Source of the DNA: Oscillospiraceae bacterium
GTDB taxonomy: Bacteria > Bacillota > Clostridia > Oscillospirales > Acutalibacteraceae
Assembly: GCA_009777055.1 (NCBI GenBank)
Contig: WRMQ01000002.1
Coordinates: 1-61,905, forward strand
Length of the DNA stretch: 61,905 nt
Direction of reading: 5' to 3'
The stretch's first letter is position 1. Each line of letters begins with the position of its first letter. This document shows positions 1 to 9,696 of this stretch, piece by piece. A program made the position numbers and the translations under genes. The notes below the pieces were generated by a model. The model was not told the DNA's origin, ran no database searches, and saw only the letters and a list, made by a program, of their open reading frames with translations.

Positions 1-61
1 TCCCTGCCTTCTGCTTTTCCCTTGTTTTTGACTCTGCTTTCTCCAATCCCGCAAAAATTTG

Positions 62-96
62 CCCCCTGTCGCGCTTGAGACAGGGGGTTCTTTGAC
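62..96. terminator. Intrinsic terminator-like hairpin (gccccctgtc-gcgcttga-gacagggggttcttt)
   Basis: Perfect inverted repeat followed by a short T-rich run on the + strand. Confidence 0.6.
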
Positions 97-133
97 AGGC
101 TGCGCGGCCCAGCACAAACGCCGGGCCGCTTGC

Positions 134-685
134 TCAATTACTTGACAGCAAATCAAATCGTTTTATTAAACGCATAGGGTAAGTATAAAGTTCCAACGCC
201 GTGATTTCTGCTTCGCGGAATATTTCTGCACAAAAAATCATTTCAAGTGCTTGTTGCATAGTCGCAACATTAAAAGTCCCTATGGTGCTGTGCATAATCG
301 GGTTGCCATTTCGGATGGAGTTATACCAACCAATACCAGTACAAAAATCCTCATATTTTTCGTGAAATCCATAATAGAAGTCTACTAATGTCTTTGAATG
401 CGATGGGTTCAGGCACAGCACAGCCGTATCTGTATAATTGCCGCCGGGAGGTAAGATGCTCAACGCAAGCAAACCTATCTTGAAGCTGCGCTGACGAGCT
501 GCGTATTCCTCTGACCAATGCAACAAAGCTTGTTCATCCGCTCCCTCATAGGCTGCAATGGTGATATGTGGCGGCCACTCAGATACGGCTTTTTGAAAGC
601 CGCTTTCCTTCAATTTTTTTTGAAGGCATGTTATTTTTTGATCGGTTTCCGCGTCAAAGCGAACCATCGCAACATAGTTAGCCAT
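134..685 (-). CDS. 2'-5' RNA ligase-like / 2H phosphoesterase family protein
   Basis: 183 aa ORF with two H-x-[ST] motifs (HITIAAY, HSTIGTF) typical of the 2H phosphoesterase fold. Confidence 0.75.
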   Translation of the reverse strand: MANYVAMVRFDAETDQKITCLQKKLKESGFQKAVSEWPPHITIAAYEGADEQALLHWSEEYAARQRSFKIGLLALSILPPGGNYTDTAVLCLNPSHSKTLVDFYYGFHEKYEDFCTGIGWYNSIRNGNPIMHSTIGTFNVATMQQALEMIFCAEIFREAEITALELYTYPMRLIKRFDLLSSN

Positions 686-900
686 TTCTATTACACTCCG
701 TACATTTATTTGAACGGCTTAATTATAGCATATTTCACAAACAAAATCAATCAAGAATCCCGCTGACGAAGCTGGCGCCCTATGATTGACAGGCTTGCGT
801 GAAAAGCTTTCGCCGTAATCGGAGGCAATTTTTCTTGCAGTAACTGTCGATGTGTGCTATACTTTCTGTTACCACAATATCAACTATGGAGGGATTCACA

Positions 901-1185
901 ATGGAAGAAAACAAGACAGCCGTCACCAGCGATTACGATCAGGAACGCAAGCGGAAAGCGGCTCTAAAAGAAATCCTCGAAAAAAACGTGAAGGATATGA
1001 CCGGCAAAGAGCTTCGCGCGGTCATGACAAGCGCATTGCTGAAGCAGGGCATCGACCAACAACAAAAGCTGCGGCAGACCATAACGGCGGGCGTGTGGCG
1101 CGGTATTCTGATTGCGGGCCTTATTTCTGGCGTGATTGCTTTGATTATCTGGTTCTTTGCGGCCTTGATTGGTGGCGGGCTGTAA
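901..1185 (+). CDS. Small membrane protein, single C-terminal TM segment
   Basis: ATG after GGAGGGATTCACA; TTGCAG-17-TATACT promoter upstream (about 835-863); hydrophobic C-terminus. Confidence 0.6.
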   Translation: MEENKTAVTSDYDQERKRKAALKEILEKNVKDMTGKELRAVMTSALLKQGIDQQQKLRQTITAGVWRGILIAGLISGVIALIIWFFAALIGGGL

Positions 1186-1224
1186 AGCGCACAGCGAAAA
1201 GAGGTGTGCGATTTGTGTTCTTAA

Positions 1225-4215
1225 CTACACGCACAGAAGCGCCGTGGCCAAAGCGATCAGGATGCCCAGGACAGCCACGACAGCGCTCTTTATAATCGCT
1301 CCCAAGAGGCCCAGACCGCCCAGGCCGACCAGCAGCCATGTCCACCAGGGCGGGCAGTCATCCGGTCCGGGCGCCGGGGTGATGTCTTCTGTGTAGACTT
1401 CCAGCGCCGAGGATGGCGTGCCGGCAGTATAATTCGCGTTTGCCGCGGACCGCGCGAAGATATAATACCCGGTATTTTCATTCAAACCGTCAAAGACCAG
1501 TGTTGCCTGCCAGCCGGAAGCCGGAGGGGTGCTGTCCGTGCTGATCGCGTATTCCACCGTCTGACCGTTAGACGGGGCGGTCACGGCGTTGACCGTTAGG
1601 CTGTCGCCTGTTTTGCTTGCCAGCGTGGGGGCCGAAGCTGCCGCTCCCGTTGCCTTGTTTACCGTAAAGCTCAGGTCAAAGCGCACTGTAATGTCATTCT
1701 CACCGCTTACGGTTACAGTGGCGCTGTATGTCCCCGCGCCGAGTCCTGTGTTCGGTGTAACGGTAAAAGTATCCGCGCCGCTGACCGCTATGCTCGAAAC
1801 ACTTGTCTTTGACAGATCGAACGCGCCCGGATTCGCACCGGAAAGCGCGGCTGTCAATGCGCCGGTCGCCTGATTGCCCGTGTTTGTGATGGTGACGGTC
1901 AAGGGCGTTTGCGCCGCGTAGCCGTAAGACGCGGCGGTGAATGTGTGCGTTCCCGATTGATCGAGGGACACGCCGTAGGTATGCGCCGTCCACTTCACCC
2001 TAACACAAGTATCGTTGGTGTTATATACATAATAACCCGCCGATATTACGCCGTCCCCTTCCTCAAAGTATACGTCTTCGTCCTCAACGTCGTCATACAT
2101 ATAGATATAGAACGCGCCGTCGGGATAGACAAATTCGCCGTCAATGGTGATTACGCTCACGCCGTACGCCTCGACGCCATAAGTATCATAGCCGCCCGCG
2201 CTGGCTGCCGCGTTGATGATCAAGCCGCCCACCGTTACGTCCCCGTCATATGCGAAAATGCCCAAAACAAAATCGCCATCGGCGTTGCAGATAACATTAC
2301 CGGCGACCGTGACGCTCGCCTCATCCGCGTCCACCCCGATGTTCCAGCTATAGAGACCGGTAATTTGTAAAAACCCTCCGGTGGTTATCACGTCGCCGCC
2401 AACCGTGACGTCCGCGCCGCTTTCCGCGATGATGCCGCCGGGCGCGCTGCCTGTAACAGTTATATCACCGGCAATGGCAACAACCGCGTCCTCCTGCGCG
2501 CGCATACCCTTGATAAAGTTACCGTAAACGGATACGCTGTCCGCTGTCACCGTCACGTCATCCGCAACTATGCCGTAGGACCAATTTCCCGTGATTTCCA
2601 GATCGCCAATCTCGACGGCCGCGCCGTCCTCCGCAAGAACGCCGACAGCATGGGATGACGGCTCCGCGGTATGTGCCGTCACCGCATCGGTAACGGTTAC
2701 GCTGCCCGCCGTCACCTGCGTACCGGCTCCCGACGCGGCGATTCCCACTGCCGCCTTGCCTGTGACAGTTACATTGCCGTTGATGTTCAGCGTACCGCCG
2801 CCGTTTACCGCAATGCCGCCATTCACACCGGTAAGACTGTCAATTTCAACAGTATATCCGTCCAAATCAATGGTAAGGTACTTGTTGGAAATCGAAATAT
2901 CCTCGTCGTCCGCAATGTCGGTCAAAATTATAATTGTGTCGCCGTCAATGGCGTCATCAATCGCTTCCGTTAGTGTTTCGTAAGAACCGCCGCCGCTGAT
3001 TTCGCAGACATAGTCCCTGGACAGCGGTGTAATTGATGTGCCTGCTTCGGGCGTTACAATGCCGCCGCCCCATCCGATATCCGCGCCGTTTGAGCCGCCG
3101 CCCGTGCTGCCCGTGCCGCCGGCAGCGGTCACGGAAGCGCCGGGCTCAATGATAATTTTCCCCACAGCGCCGGTAGGCGTAGGATCATACATACGTCCCG
3201 CGCCGCCCGAACCGATGCCCGCGCCGCCGGAGCCGTAAGGAGTGCCATTGCCGCCCGTGGCGCTTACTGCCGCATCCGACGTGATTGTTATATCGCCTGA
3301 CGCGCCGGACGCCGCTGTGGTATTGCCGCCGTAGCTTCCTCCGCCGCCGATGCCCGCGCCTCCGCCATAGTATGGGGTGCTGCCACCGTTTCCGCCTCCA
3401 ACGGCGGTAACGGTGCCGCCGCTGATGACAATAACCCCGCCGGCGCCGGAAAATACATCGCCGACTAAGCCTCCGCCAATCCCGGCAGCGCCGTAACCAC
3501 CGTTTGCGTTGACCGTGCCGCCGGAAATCGCAATATTGCCACCGTTTCCACGATTGCCTCCGCCAATCCCGGCGCCAAAGCCGCTTGAACCGCCGCCATA
3601 TGCGTTGACCGTGCCGCCGGTTATCGTGATATTGCCGCCATTTCCTTGAGCTCCGCCGCCAATCCCGGCTGCGTTATCGCCGCCATTTGCGTTGACCGTT
3701 CCTCCGGAAATCGTGATATTGCCAGCTGTTTCTTGATATCGGCCCCCTATGCCGGCTGCCCAGGCACCGCCTGTGGCAGTCAGGCTGCCTGTGCCGCTTA
3801 TTGTGATTGCCGCACCGCCCGGAACACGGATGCCGGCTTCGTACGCTCCGCTTCTTAACGTGTTCGTCCCGGCAAGCGTCAGATTCACAGCCGCCCCTGC
3901 CATATCAAACGCGCAGGCGTTAGACGTTGCGCCCACGTTAATGCTCGCGCCGTCCAGCGTGATATTCACAGCCGCGCCGGACTGCACCACTATTTTGTTT
4001 GCAGTGGTCGAGCCGGTGATCGTCACGTCACCCGTGACAGTGAACACGCCGCCCGCATAGGTCCAGCCGTCGCCGCTCAGGGTCGCGCTGTCACCCACAT
4101 CAATCGTGGAGCCGGAGCTGACCGCATACACCGAAGACCCGCCGAACGAGCTCAGCAGGGTAATCGCCATTGCCAGGGCCAGTAATAAAGATAAGGTTTT
4201 TTTGCCTGTTCTCAT
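1225..4215 (-). CDS. Secreted/cell-surface Gly-rich right-handed beta-helix-type protein with C-terminal TM anchor
   Basis: Signal peptide (MRTGKKTLSLLLALAMAITLLSS), repeated NITISGGTVNANGG / VTVTG.. repeats, Fn3-like segment, C-terminal hydrophobic anchor. Confidence 0.7.
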   Translation of the reverse strand: MRTGKKTLSLLLALAMAITLLSSFGGSSVYAVSSGSTIDVGDSATLSGDGWTYAGGVFTVTGDVTITGSTTANKIVVQSGAAVNITLDGASINVGATSNACAFDMAGAAVNLTLAGTNTLRSGAYEAGIRVPGGAAITISGTGSLTATGGAWAAGIGGRYQETAGNITISGGTVNANGGDNAAGIGGGAQGNGGNITITGGTVNAYGGGSSGFGAGIGGGNRGNGGNIAISGGTVNANGGYGAAGIGGGLVGDVFSGAGGVIVISGGTVTAVGGGNGGSTPYYGGGAGIGGGGSYGGNTTAASGASGDITITSDAAVSATGGNGTPYGSGGAGIGSGGAGRMYDPTPTGAVGKIIIEPGASVTAAGGTGSTGGGSNGADIGWGGGIVTPEAGTSITPLSRDYVCEISGGGSYETLTEAIDDAIDGDTIIILTDIADDEDISISNKYLTIDLDGYTVEIDSLTGVNGGIAVNGGGTLNINGNVTVTGKAAVGIAASGAGTQVTAGSVTVTDAVTAHTAEPSSHAVGVLAEDGAAVEIGDLEITGNWSYGIVADDVTVTADSVSVYGNFIKGMRAQEDAVVAIAGDITVTGSAPGGIIAESGADVTVGGDVITTGGFLQITGLYSWNIGVDADEASVTVAGNVICNADGDFVLGIFAYDGDVTVGGLIINAAASAGGYDTYGVEAYGVSVITIDGEFVYPDGAFYIYMYDDVEDEDVYFEEGDGVISAGYYVYNTNDTCVRVKWTAHTYGVSLDQSGTHTFTAASYGYAAQTPLTVTITNTGNQATGALTAALSGANPGAFDLSKTSVSSIAVSGADTFTVTPNTGLGAGTYSATVTVSGENDITVRFDLSFTVNKATGAAASAPTLASKTGDSLTVNAVTAPSNGQTVEYAISTDSTPPASGWQATLVFDGLNENTGYYIFARSAANANYTAGTPSSALEVYTEDITPAPGPDDCPPWWTWLLVGLGGLGLLGAIIKSAVVAVLGILIALATALLCV

Positions 4216-4248
4216 GCTGTGTTTCTCCTTTCAATTTCGCCCGCGCTG

Positions 4249-5514
4249 TCAACCCGGCACGTCGGCAATCTTCGTAGCGGTAAAATATCCGCTGCCAATT
4301 TTGCAATAAGCGTAGCTCACGGGATCATTGCTCCAGTCCCTGTACAGATAGAGGATATCCCCAGCGTTCAATTGCACAAGCAAGGTAAAGGACGCCGTGC
4401 GCCATTCGCGTTTATTCTCTACGCAGAAATCGAGATGCCCGATAAAATCGTCTGTGCCGCTGTCGGCATTCCGGCGGACCAGGCGAATGGTTCCCATGTT
4501 CGGATAAATAAGAGTCGGCAAATCCAGTTCAGTTACATTGATCGTCAACGATACGAGAAATATGCCGGAGGCTTCGGTTTTTACACCGTAACCGTGACCA
4601 TATGGCGCGAGGAAGTCATTATATGTCGCCATATTGTAACTCAGGTTTTGGGGAAGCACCTGCGTGCTTCTTACAAGCGTTTGCTCCGGCAAAATGGTTT
4701 GCTGCTCAATCAGCGAGGTATAGTAAGCCGGAATCATTGCCGCACCCGCCGGACCGGCGGGGCCTTGCTCTCCTTGCGGGCCCTGCGGGCCAATGGAGCC
4801 GGCTGCGCCCGCTTCGCCCTGCAGTCCCTGTAATCCCTGCGGACCCTGCGGGCCAATGAGGCCGGCTAAACCCGTTTCACCATGCAGTCCCTGGAGGCCC
4901 TGCGGGCCGGCAGGGCCGGCCGCCCCTGTGGGGCCGACAGGACCAATGGGGCCTTGTATCCCTTGAAGGCCAGTATCGCCGGTATCGCCGGTATCGCCTT
5001 TCGGCCCCTGCGTGCCCTCGCTGCCTTTTTCGCCCTGCGGCCCGGCGGGACCAACGAGGCCGATTTTACCTTGAAGCCCTTGCGGGCCGGCAGGACCGAT
5101 GATTCCTCTTAGGCCTATAGGGCCAACAGGGCCTTGTATGCCTTGTATCCCCTGAGGACCCCGCGGGCCAACGGAGCCGTCTGAACCCGTTTCGCCTTGC
5201 GCTCCTGTTTCGCCTTGCGCTCCCGTTTTACCTTGCGGCCCCTGCGGACCTTGCGGACCGGCAGAGCCCGCTTCGCCCGCGTTGCCTTCAGGCCCCTGCG
5301 TTCCCGTATCGCCTTTTTCGCCCTGCGGGCCGGCGGGGCCAGCTTCTCCGATCATTCCCTGGGCTCCGGCAGATACAGCCGGCGCGGCCGTGCTGCGCGG
5401 CAGGAATAGTGCGGCCACCGCGATCACAAGCGCGATTGCCGCAAGGGATGCGATCAGAGCGGCAATTTTTTTGTTCTTACGACTCTCTCCATTATTTTGG
5501 CCTTGACTTTTCAT
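4249..5514 (-). CDS. Membrane-anchored collagen-like (G-X-Y) repeat protein with C-terminal globular domain
   Basis: Long uninterrupted GXY repeat ([13 protein letters not shown]...), N-terminal TM ([22 protein letters not shown]), C-terminal jelly-roll-like domain; ATG at 5514 preceded by AGGAGA. Confidence 0.8.
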   Translation of the reverse strand: MKSQGQNNGESRKNKKIAALIASLAAIALVIAVAALFLPRSTAAPAVSAGAQGMIGEAGPAGPQGEKGDTGTQGPEGNAGEAGSAGPQGPQGPQGKTGAQGETGAQGETGSDGSVGPRGPQGIQGIQGPVGPIGLRGIIGPAGPQGLQGKIGLVGPAGPQGEKGSEGTQGPKGDTGDTGDTGLQGIQGPIGPVGPTGAAGPAGPQGLQGLHGETGLAGLIGPQGPQGLQGLQGEAGAAGSIGPQGPQGEQGPAGPAGAAMIPAYYTSLIEQQTILPEQTLVRSTQVLPQNLSYNMATYNDFLAPYGHGYGVKTEASGIFLVSLTINVTELDLPTLIYPNMGTIRLVRRNADSGTDDFIGHLDFCVENKREWRTASFTLLVQLNAGDILYLYRDWSNDPVSYAYCKIGSGYFTATKIADVPG

Positions 5515-5695
5515 TGTTGGTCTCCTGTTCTTTTCTTTCATTTTCGTTTCCGCAGTCCGTTGCCTGTTTCGCTCAAAACTTCAACTCAATAAAGCCTTTC
5601 ACTATATAAGACAACAAAAAACAACAAACTCCTTGATTTTTTCGCATAAAAAAACCGGGGCGGCTGATCCGCTCCGGCTTTGATTTCAGTATTTT

Positions 5696-6334
5696 TTACG
5701 CTCGTTTCAGGTCGGTTCGTTTGCGCCACAGCAAAACCGCGAGAGTCATCAGCAGCGGCAGGGCGTAGCCCACACCCTGCCAGCCCCTCCCGGCGGTGAC
5801 AAGCAAATTGTAAATTGCGTGAAACACGGCGCAGGCGCATAAAAGCCCCAACGTGCCGGGAAACAGCAAATGCCGGTACTTTTTTTCTGATATAAACGCC
5901 AGGCCATAGCCGAGCAGAGCGGCGCAGGCGGCGTGGGTAACGCCCGCAACAAGGCCCCGGATCAGCGCGAACAGAAAATCTTCCGCGCCGGCCTGTGTCA
6001 GCAGACAGGCGTTTTCGAAGGTGGCAAAGCCCAGGCCCGCGGCGAGCGCGGCGGGTATCAGGCTGTCACGCCCTGGCTTCGCCGCCGCCATGTAAAACAA
6101 GACCGGCGCGGCCTTTAACAGCTCCTCGCTGATCGGGGTCAGCTTGACGGCGGCTTCTGTTGCGGTCATGCCCGAAGCGGCGGCAAGAAAGCCGTTGATA
6201 TACGCGCCGAGCAGACAGGCCAGCAGGCCGTAAATAAAGAACCCGATAAACCGCCGCGTTTCCCCTCTGATGAGGAACAGCGCGATAAACAGCGGAGCGG
6301 CAATGGCGACAAAGATATTTTCGGAATAAATCAT
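5696..6334 (-). CDS. PrsW-family intramembrane metalloprotease
   Basis: Polytopic protein with the EELLK (EExxK) motif and downstream conserved His motifs (GVTHAA, FHAIYN). Confidence 0.75.
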   Translation of the reverse strand: MIYSENIFVAIAAPLFIALFLIRGETRRFIGFFIYGLLACLLGAYINGFLAAASGMTATEAAVKLTPISEELLKAAPVLFYMAAAKPGRDSLIPAALAAGLGFATFENACLLTQAGAEDFLFALIRGLVAGVTHAACAALLGYGLAFISEKKYRHLLFPGTLGLLCACAVFHAIYNLLVTAGRGWQGVGYALPLLMTLAVLLWRKRTDLKRA

Positions 6335-6972
6335 ACCGCCGCCTCCTTTACGGAAAGCTGAGCGCCCTTTTTCGCGGCGGGGATGATCAGGAACCACGCC
6401 GCCATTTGCATATAGGTGAACACATAATAAAGCGCGTCAAAGCCAAAGGACGACACAAAGAAAATAATCAGCTCCAACGCAAACACAGCCAGAACTGTTA
6501 TGTGATAACGGCAATAAACGCCTCCCGCAATGACACCAATCAGCGTACAGTAAAACAAAAAACACAGCGCTATACAGTAAAGCGCGTTATTGACAAGCCC
6601 GCCCGCCAGCAAGACATAAGCGGCGTGAAACGCGATAACAACAACAGGCGCGGCAAGAGCGGCAAAGCGCCACCTCCCGGCGCGGACGCGTTCAGCCTGT
6701 GTCCACCCGGCTTTCAGCCTGATGGACGCCGTCATAAAAAAGCAGTAAAAACCGATATCGGAAAGGTCTGCGGCGGAAAATCCGCGGGGCCAGTCGTTCG
6801 CGATAAAATAATGCAGCGTCCAAAATAATGTGCCGAGAAAATAACACCCAAACGCGCCCGCGATAAATTGAAACAGCCACAGCTCTCTTTTTTGCCGCAT
6901 TGCCCACCCTACAAGAACAGCCAAAGCCACAAGCTGCACGGCGCAGCTGATGATGTCAAAAAGCGATTCCAT
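6331..6972 (-). CDS. Polytopic membrane protein of unknown function
   Basis: 213 aa with multiple TM segments; overlaps PrsW start by 4 nt (coupled). Confidence 0.6.
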   Translation of the reverse strand: MESLFDIISCAVQLVALAVLVGWAMRQKRELWLFQFIAGAFGCYFLGTLFWTLHYFIANDWPRGFSAADLSDIGFYCFFMTASIRLKAGWTQAERVRAGRWRFAALAAPVVVIAFHAAYVLLAGGLVNNALYCIALCFLFYCTLIGVIAGGVYCRYHITVLAVFALELIIFFVSSFGFDALYYVFTYMQMAAWFLIIPAAKKGAQLSVKEAAV

Positions 6973-6981
6973 GGGCTGGCC

Positions 6982-7302
6982 TCATTTCTTCCCAAGCTTC
7001 TTTACGCAAAAAAGCGTAATCGCCGCGCCGGCCGCGAAAGCGGTCACAGCTACTAAAATATATCCGCCGATCTCACCGCTGGCGAACATGGTCGCGGTCT
7101 GATTTTCCGCCGTTTCCCGCCATAATCCGTCGGGAATCAAGAGCGGAACGGCCGCGGCAAAGCCGATGACCAATACCAATGCTGCGGCTGCGGACAGCGT
7201 GGCGTAAACGCGGCGTTTCCGCTGCGCGTCCCGCACATCCAATTGCCCGGTACGGCGCAGAATTTCCCGCGTGATTTCCTCATTGCTCCGTTTCATAGAC
7301 AA
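6982..7302 (-). CDS. Small two-TM membrane protein, candidate anti-sigma factor
   Basis: Overlaps the 3' end of the ECF sigma gene; short charged cytoplasmic N-terminus then two TM helices. Confidence 0.5.
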   Translation of the reverse strand: MSMKRSNEEITREILRRTGQLDVRDAQRKRRVYATLSAAAALVLVIGFAAAVPLLIPDGLWRETAENQTATMFASGEIGGYILVAVTAFAAGAAITLFCVKKLGKK

Positions 7303-7870
7303 AGCTCTCTCTTTCCAGTGCTTTTTTCAGCGCGGCCTTTGCGCCGCATAAAAGATTGTCGATTTGCTTCACCGTCTTGCCCATTGCTCCGCCCGCCTGA
7401 ACATAGCTTTTGTTTTCAAAATAAATGAGCTGCAGGACGTCTCTGTGCTGCTTTTTCAGCCGTTGCATCGCCTCGTCCAATTGGCGTTTTTGTTCTTTTC
7501 GGGATAATTCGGTATCAGGCGCGTGATCCGTGTCCGCGCTTTCCAAAAGAATATCAAGATTTTCAAATATAACGGGACTGCGCTTATTCTTTTTCAAGAA
7601 ATTCAGCGCGAGGTTTTTCCCCGTGGTAAACAGATACGACTTCAGCGCTTCGGGATTTTTGATTTTACTCTTATTCCGCACAAGCTGAACGTAAGCGTCA
7701 ATCATCAGCTCCTCCGCGTCATGGCTGTTGCCGGTGATACGGGAAATAAAGCGTGTTAATTCTTCGCCGTAAAGGTTGACCAAGGCGGTCAATGCCTCTT
7801 TGTCATCGCCGTCCAAAAACCGGCGGAACAGAACGTTATCGTTCCCGCTCGATTTTTCATTCTTTGACAT
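7280..7870 (-). CDS. ECF-type RNA polymerase sigma-70 factor
   Basis: Sigma region 2 and region 4-like sequences (ALTALVNLYGEELTRFISRITGNSHDAEELMIDAYVQLV; LKKQHRDVLQLIYFENKSYVQAGGAMGKTVKQIDNLLCGAKAALKKAL). Confidence 0.8.
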   Translation of the reverse strand: MSKNEKSSGNDNVLFRRFLDGDDKEALTALVNLYGEELTRFISRITGNSHDAEELMIDAYVQLVRNKSKIKNPEALKSYLFTTGKNLALNFLKKNKRSPVIFENLDILLESADTDHAPDTELSRKEQKRQLDEAMQRLKKQHRDVLQLIYFENKSYVQAGGAMGKTVKQIDNLLCGAKAALKKALERESFVYETEQ

Positions 7871-7930
7871 CAGTACCGCCTTTCCCTTTTGTGGCATTCG
7901 GATACGAGGCGCATATCGGCAGCGTGAAGA

Positions 7931-9271
7931 TCACAGCCTGACCCACAAAGCAGGGCGCACACCGCCATCATCATTACCGACCCAGGCACCAGCGAGGTTA
8001 ATACTGCCGTCATCGAAGACATTTGCGGCCTTATCCTGAATGTTGCCGGACGACCGCAGCCACCACCAAGCCGGTTTTTTACCATATTTTGCTATCAGCT
8101 CGTCGCTTTGTGGGTATGTCTTTGGCATAGTCCACAAAATTACTATTTCTCTCTCTGTCGTGTGAAAGTGCTGTTTCGCTTCCTCTATGCTTAAGAGGAA
8201 AATGCTGTCCGGTGTCGGGTTTCCGCCTCTGGTGTATATCGTGAAACCTTCCGCCGTATCAATCCTCGTATGGGGATTCTGGTTTTGGGTTGGTTTGATT
8301 CGCTTGCGGTCATCCTCGCTGAATTCCTCGTAAAATTCGCCGTTCAAATACTTACGCAAGCTGCAATGCTCCCATGTGATATCCCCGCCGGACGCATGGT
8401 ATGGCATCTCTTTGACGATGTCCTTTGTGATCAGCAGCGCCTTGTTTTCCTTCTCGTCTACGTCGAGCACAAGCCATTCCAATGCATCGGGGCCAATGTG
8501 GTGGGGGTTGCCTTTCTTGAGGATATCGCTCCTCTTGGGCGGAGGCTTTTTCGTATGGGGCGAAGGCTCCATTTGAAGCCGCGAGGCTGCCAGTTTTTTC
8601 TCTAGTCCGGCAATTTGAGCGGACAGCCCTGCTATTTGCTCTAAATGCCCGTCGTTCTCTTTGATAAGGGCGTCTTTTTCGTTTTGCAGCGCATCCTGCT
8701 TTTGCAAGGCAAGCCGCAGCTTTTCCGCAGCTGCTGTGTCGGTAGCTTCCACGTATTTTTGTGGGTATTGCTCTTGATGCTCCAGTTCCTTCATGTACCC
8801 AATAATTTCGATTTCCAAATCGCTGTCCAGCTTGGCATAGCCTTCATGTGTAGTAGTATAGGGGATGTGACGCAAATGCTGGTAGTCAAAAGGGATTTTT
8901 TCTCCCTGCTGCACAATCCCGATCAGGGGTTTGCCAATGGAATGAGCAAGCCCCGCCTCATAAGTCACATTTGGGTTGGCAGTGGTGAAATCCCCGATGA
9001 TGATGTCAGCGGTACAAATCGCCTGCCAGATTTGTTCTATAATAGGTCTGCCGCTGCGGAAATACCGCTTGTTATCCGCGCGGATGCATTCCAAGCCGCA
9101 CTGCTCCGCAATCTTCACTATGTGATGATTGTACACGTCTTGTATGCGTCTGTTCTCATCTCCTTCGCTGCTGAAAGGCATAATCACAAAGCAAACCCGT
9201 TTTGCCTTGTTTTTGGCTGGGTATGCCCTGGACGAAAACACTTCCGGGTTGCATATGATCTTCTCCGCCAT
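7931..9271 (-). CDS. TIR/nucleoside-deoxyribosyltransferase-like domain + coiled coil + DUF6273-like C-terminal domain
   Basis: N-terminus VCFVIMPF...IWQAICTADIIIGDFTTANPNVTYEAGLAHSIGKPLIGIVQQ; coiled coil; C-terminus WWWLRSSGNIQDKAANVFDDGSI...GGVRPALWVRL; SD GGAGGAGAG before ATG 9271. Confidence 0.7.
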   Translation of the reverse strand: MAEKIICNPEVFSSRAYPAKNKAKRVCFVIMPFSSEGDENRRIQDVYNHHIVKIAEQCGLECIRADNKRYFRSGRPIIEQIWQAICTADIIIGDFTTANPNVTYEAGLAHSIGKPLIGIVQQGEKIPFDYQHLRHIPYTTTHEGYAKLDSDLEIEIIGYMKELEHQEQYPQKYVEATDTAAAEKLRLALQKQDALQNEKDALIKENDGHLEQIAGLSAQIAGLEKKLAASRLQMEPSPHTKKPPPKRSDILKKGNPHHIGPDALEWLVLDVDEKENKALLITKDIVKEMPYHASGGDITWEHCSLRKYLNGEFYEEFSEDDRKRIKPTQNQNPHTRIDTAEGFTIYTRGGNPTPDSIFLLSIEEAKQHFHTTEREIVILWTMPKTYPQSDELIAKYGKKPAWWWLRSSGNIQDKAANVFDDGSINLAGAWVGNDDGGVRPALWVRL

Positions 9272-9414
9272 GCCATCTCTCCTCCCCACGGAATATCTGC
9301 ATTTTATCACATTGCCCGGCAAAAAGCAAGAAGTTTGCTGAAAAAAGCGCGCCCATTGCCCAAGAGTCAAAGTTCTTGCAATTATGAGGAGGATGTGCTA
9401 TACTTCTATCACCT

Positions 9415-9496
9415 GCGGACGTGGTGGAATGGCAGACACGCTGGTCTTAGGAGCCAGTGGGCAACCGTGCGGGTTCAAGTCCCGCCGTCCGCACCA
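9415..9496 (+). tRNA. tRNA-Leu (anticodon TAG)
   Basis: Class II cloverleaf, acceptor GCGGACG/CGTCCGC, anticodon loop CTTAGGA, encoded CCA; promoter TTGCAA-17-TATACT upstream. Confidence 0.93.
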
Positions 9497-9614
9497 CCTG
9501 CGGTGGGGCTCCCTCGCGGACCTCACCGCAGATTATCTCAGCAAGCGGCTCGCGTCACGCGTGCATCTTTTTTACAGTACAATTACATGAAATCAAACAG
9601 AAAACAACAACACA

Positions 9615-9671
9615 AAAACAACAAAACAACATCGATCCAATCAGGTCGGAGCGATGTTGTTTTGTTGTTTA
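9615..9671. terminator. Long inverted repeat, likely bidirectional terminator
   Basis: aacaacaaaacaacatcg ... cgatgttgttttgttgttt. Confidence 0.7.
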
Positions 9672-9696
9672 AATTCGAAAAATCAGCAGAATGCTC

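Noticed and set aside
4740-5340. Repetitive DNA that could be taken for a CRISPR or satellite array
   Set aside because: The periodicity is the 9-nt GXY collagen repeat in an intact reading frame; there are no constant repeats with unique spacers.
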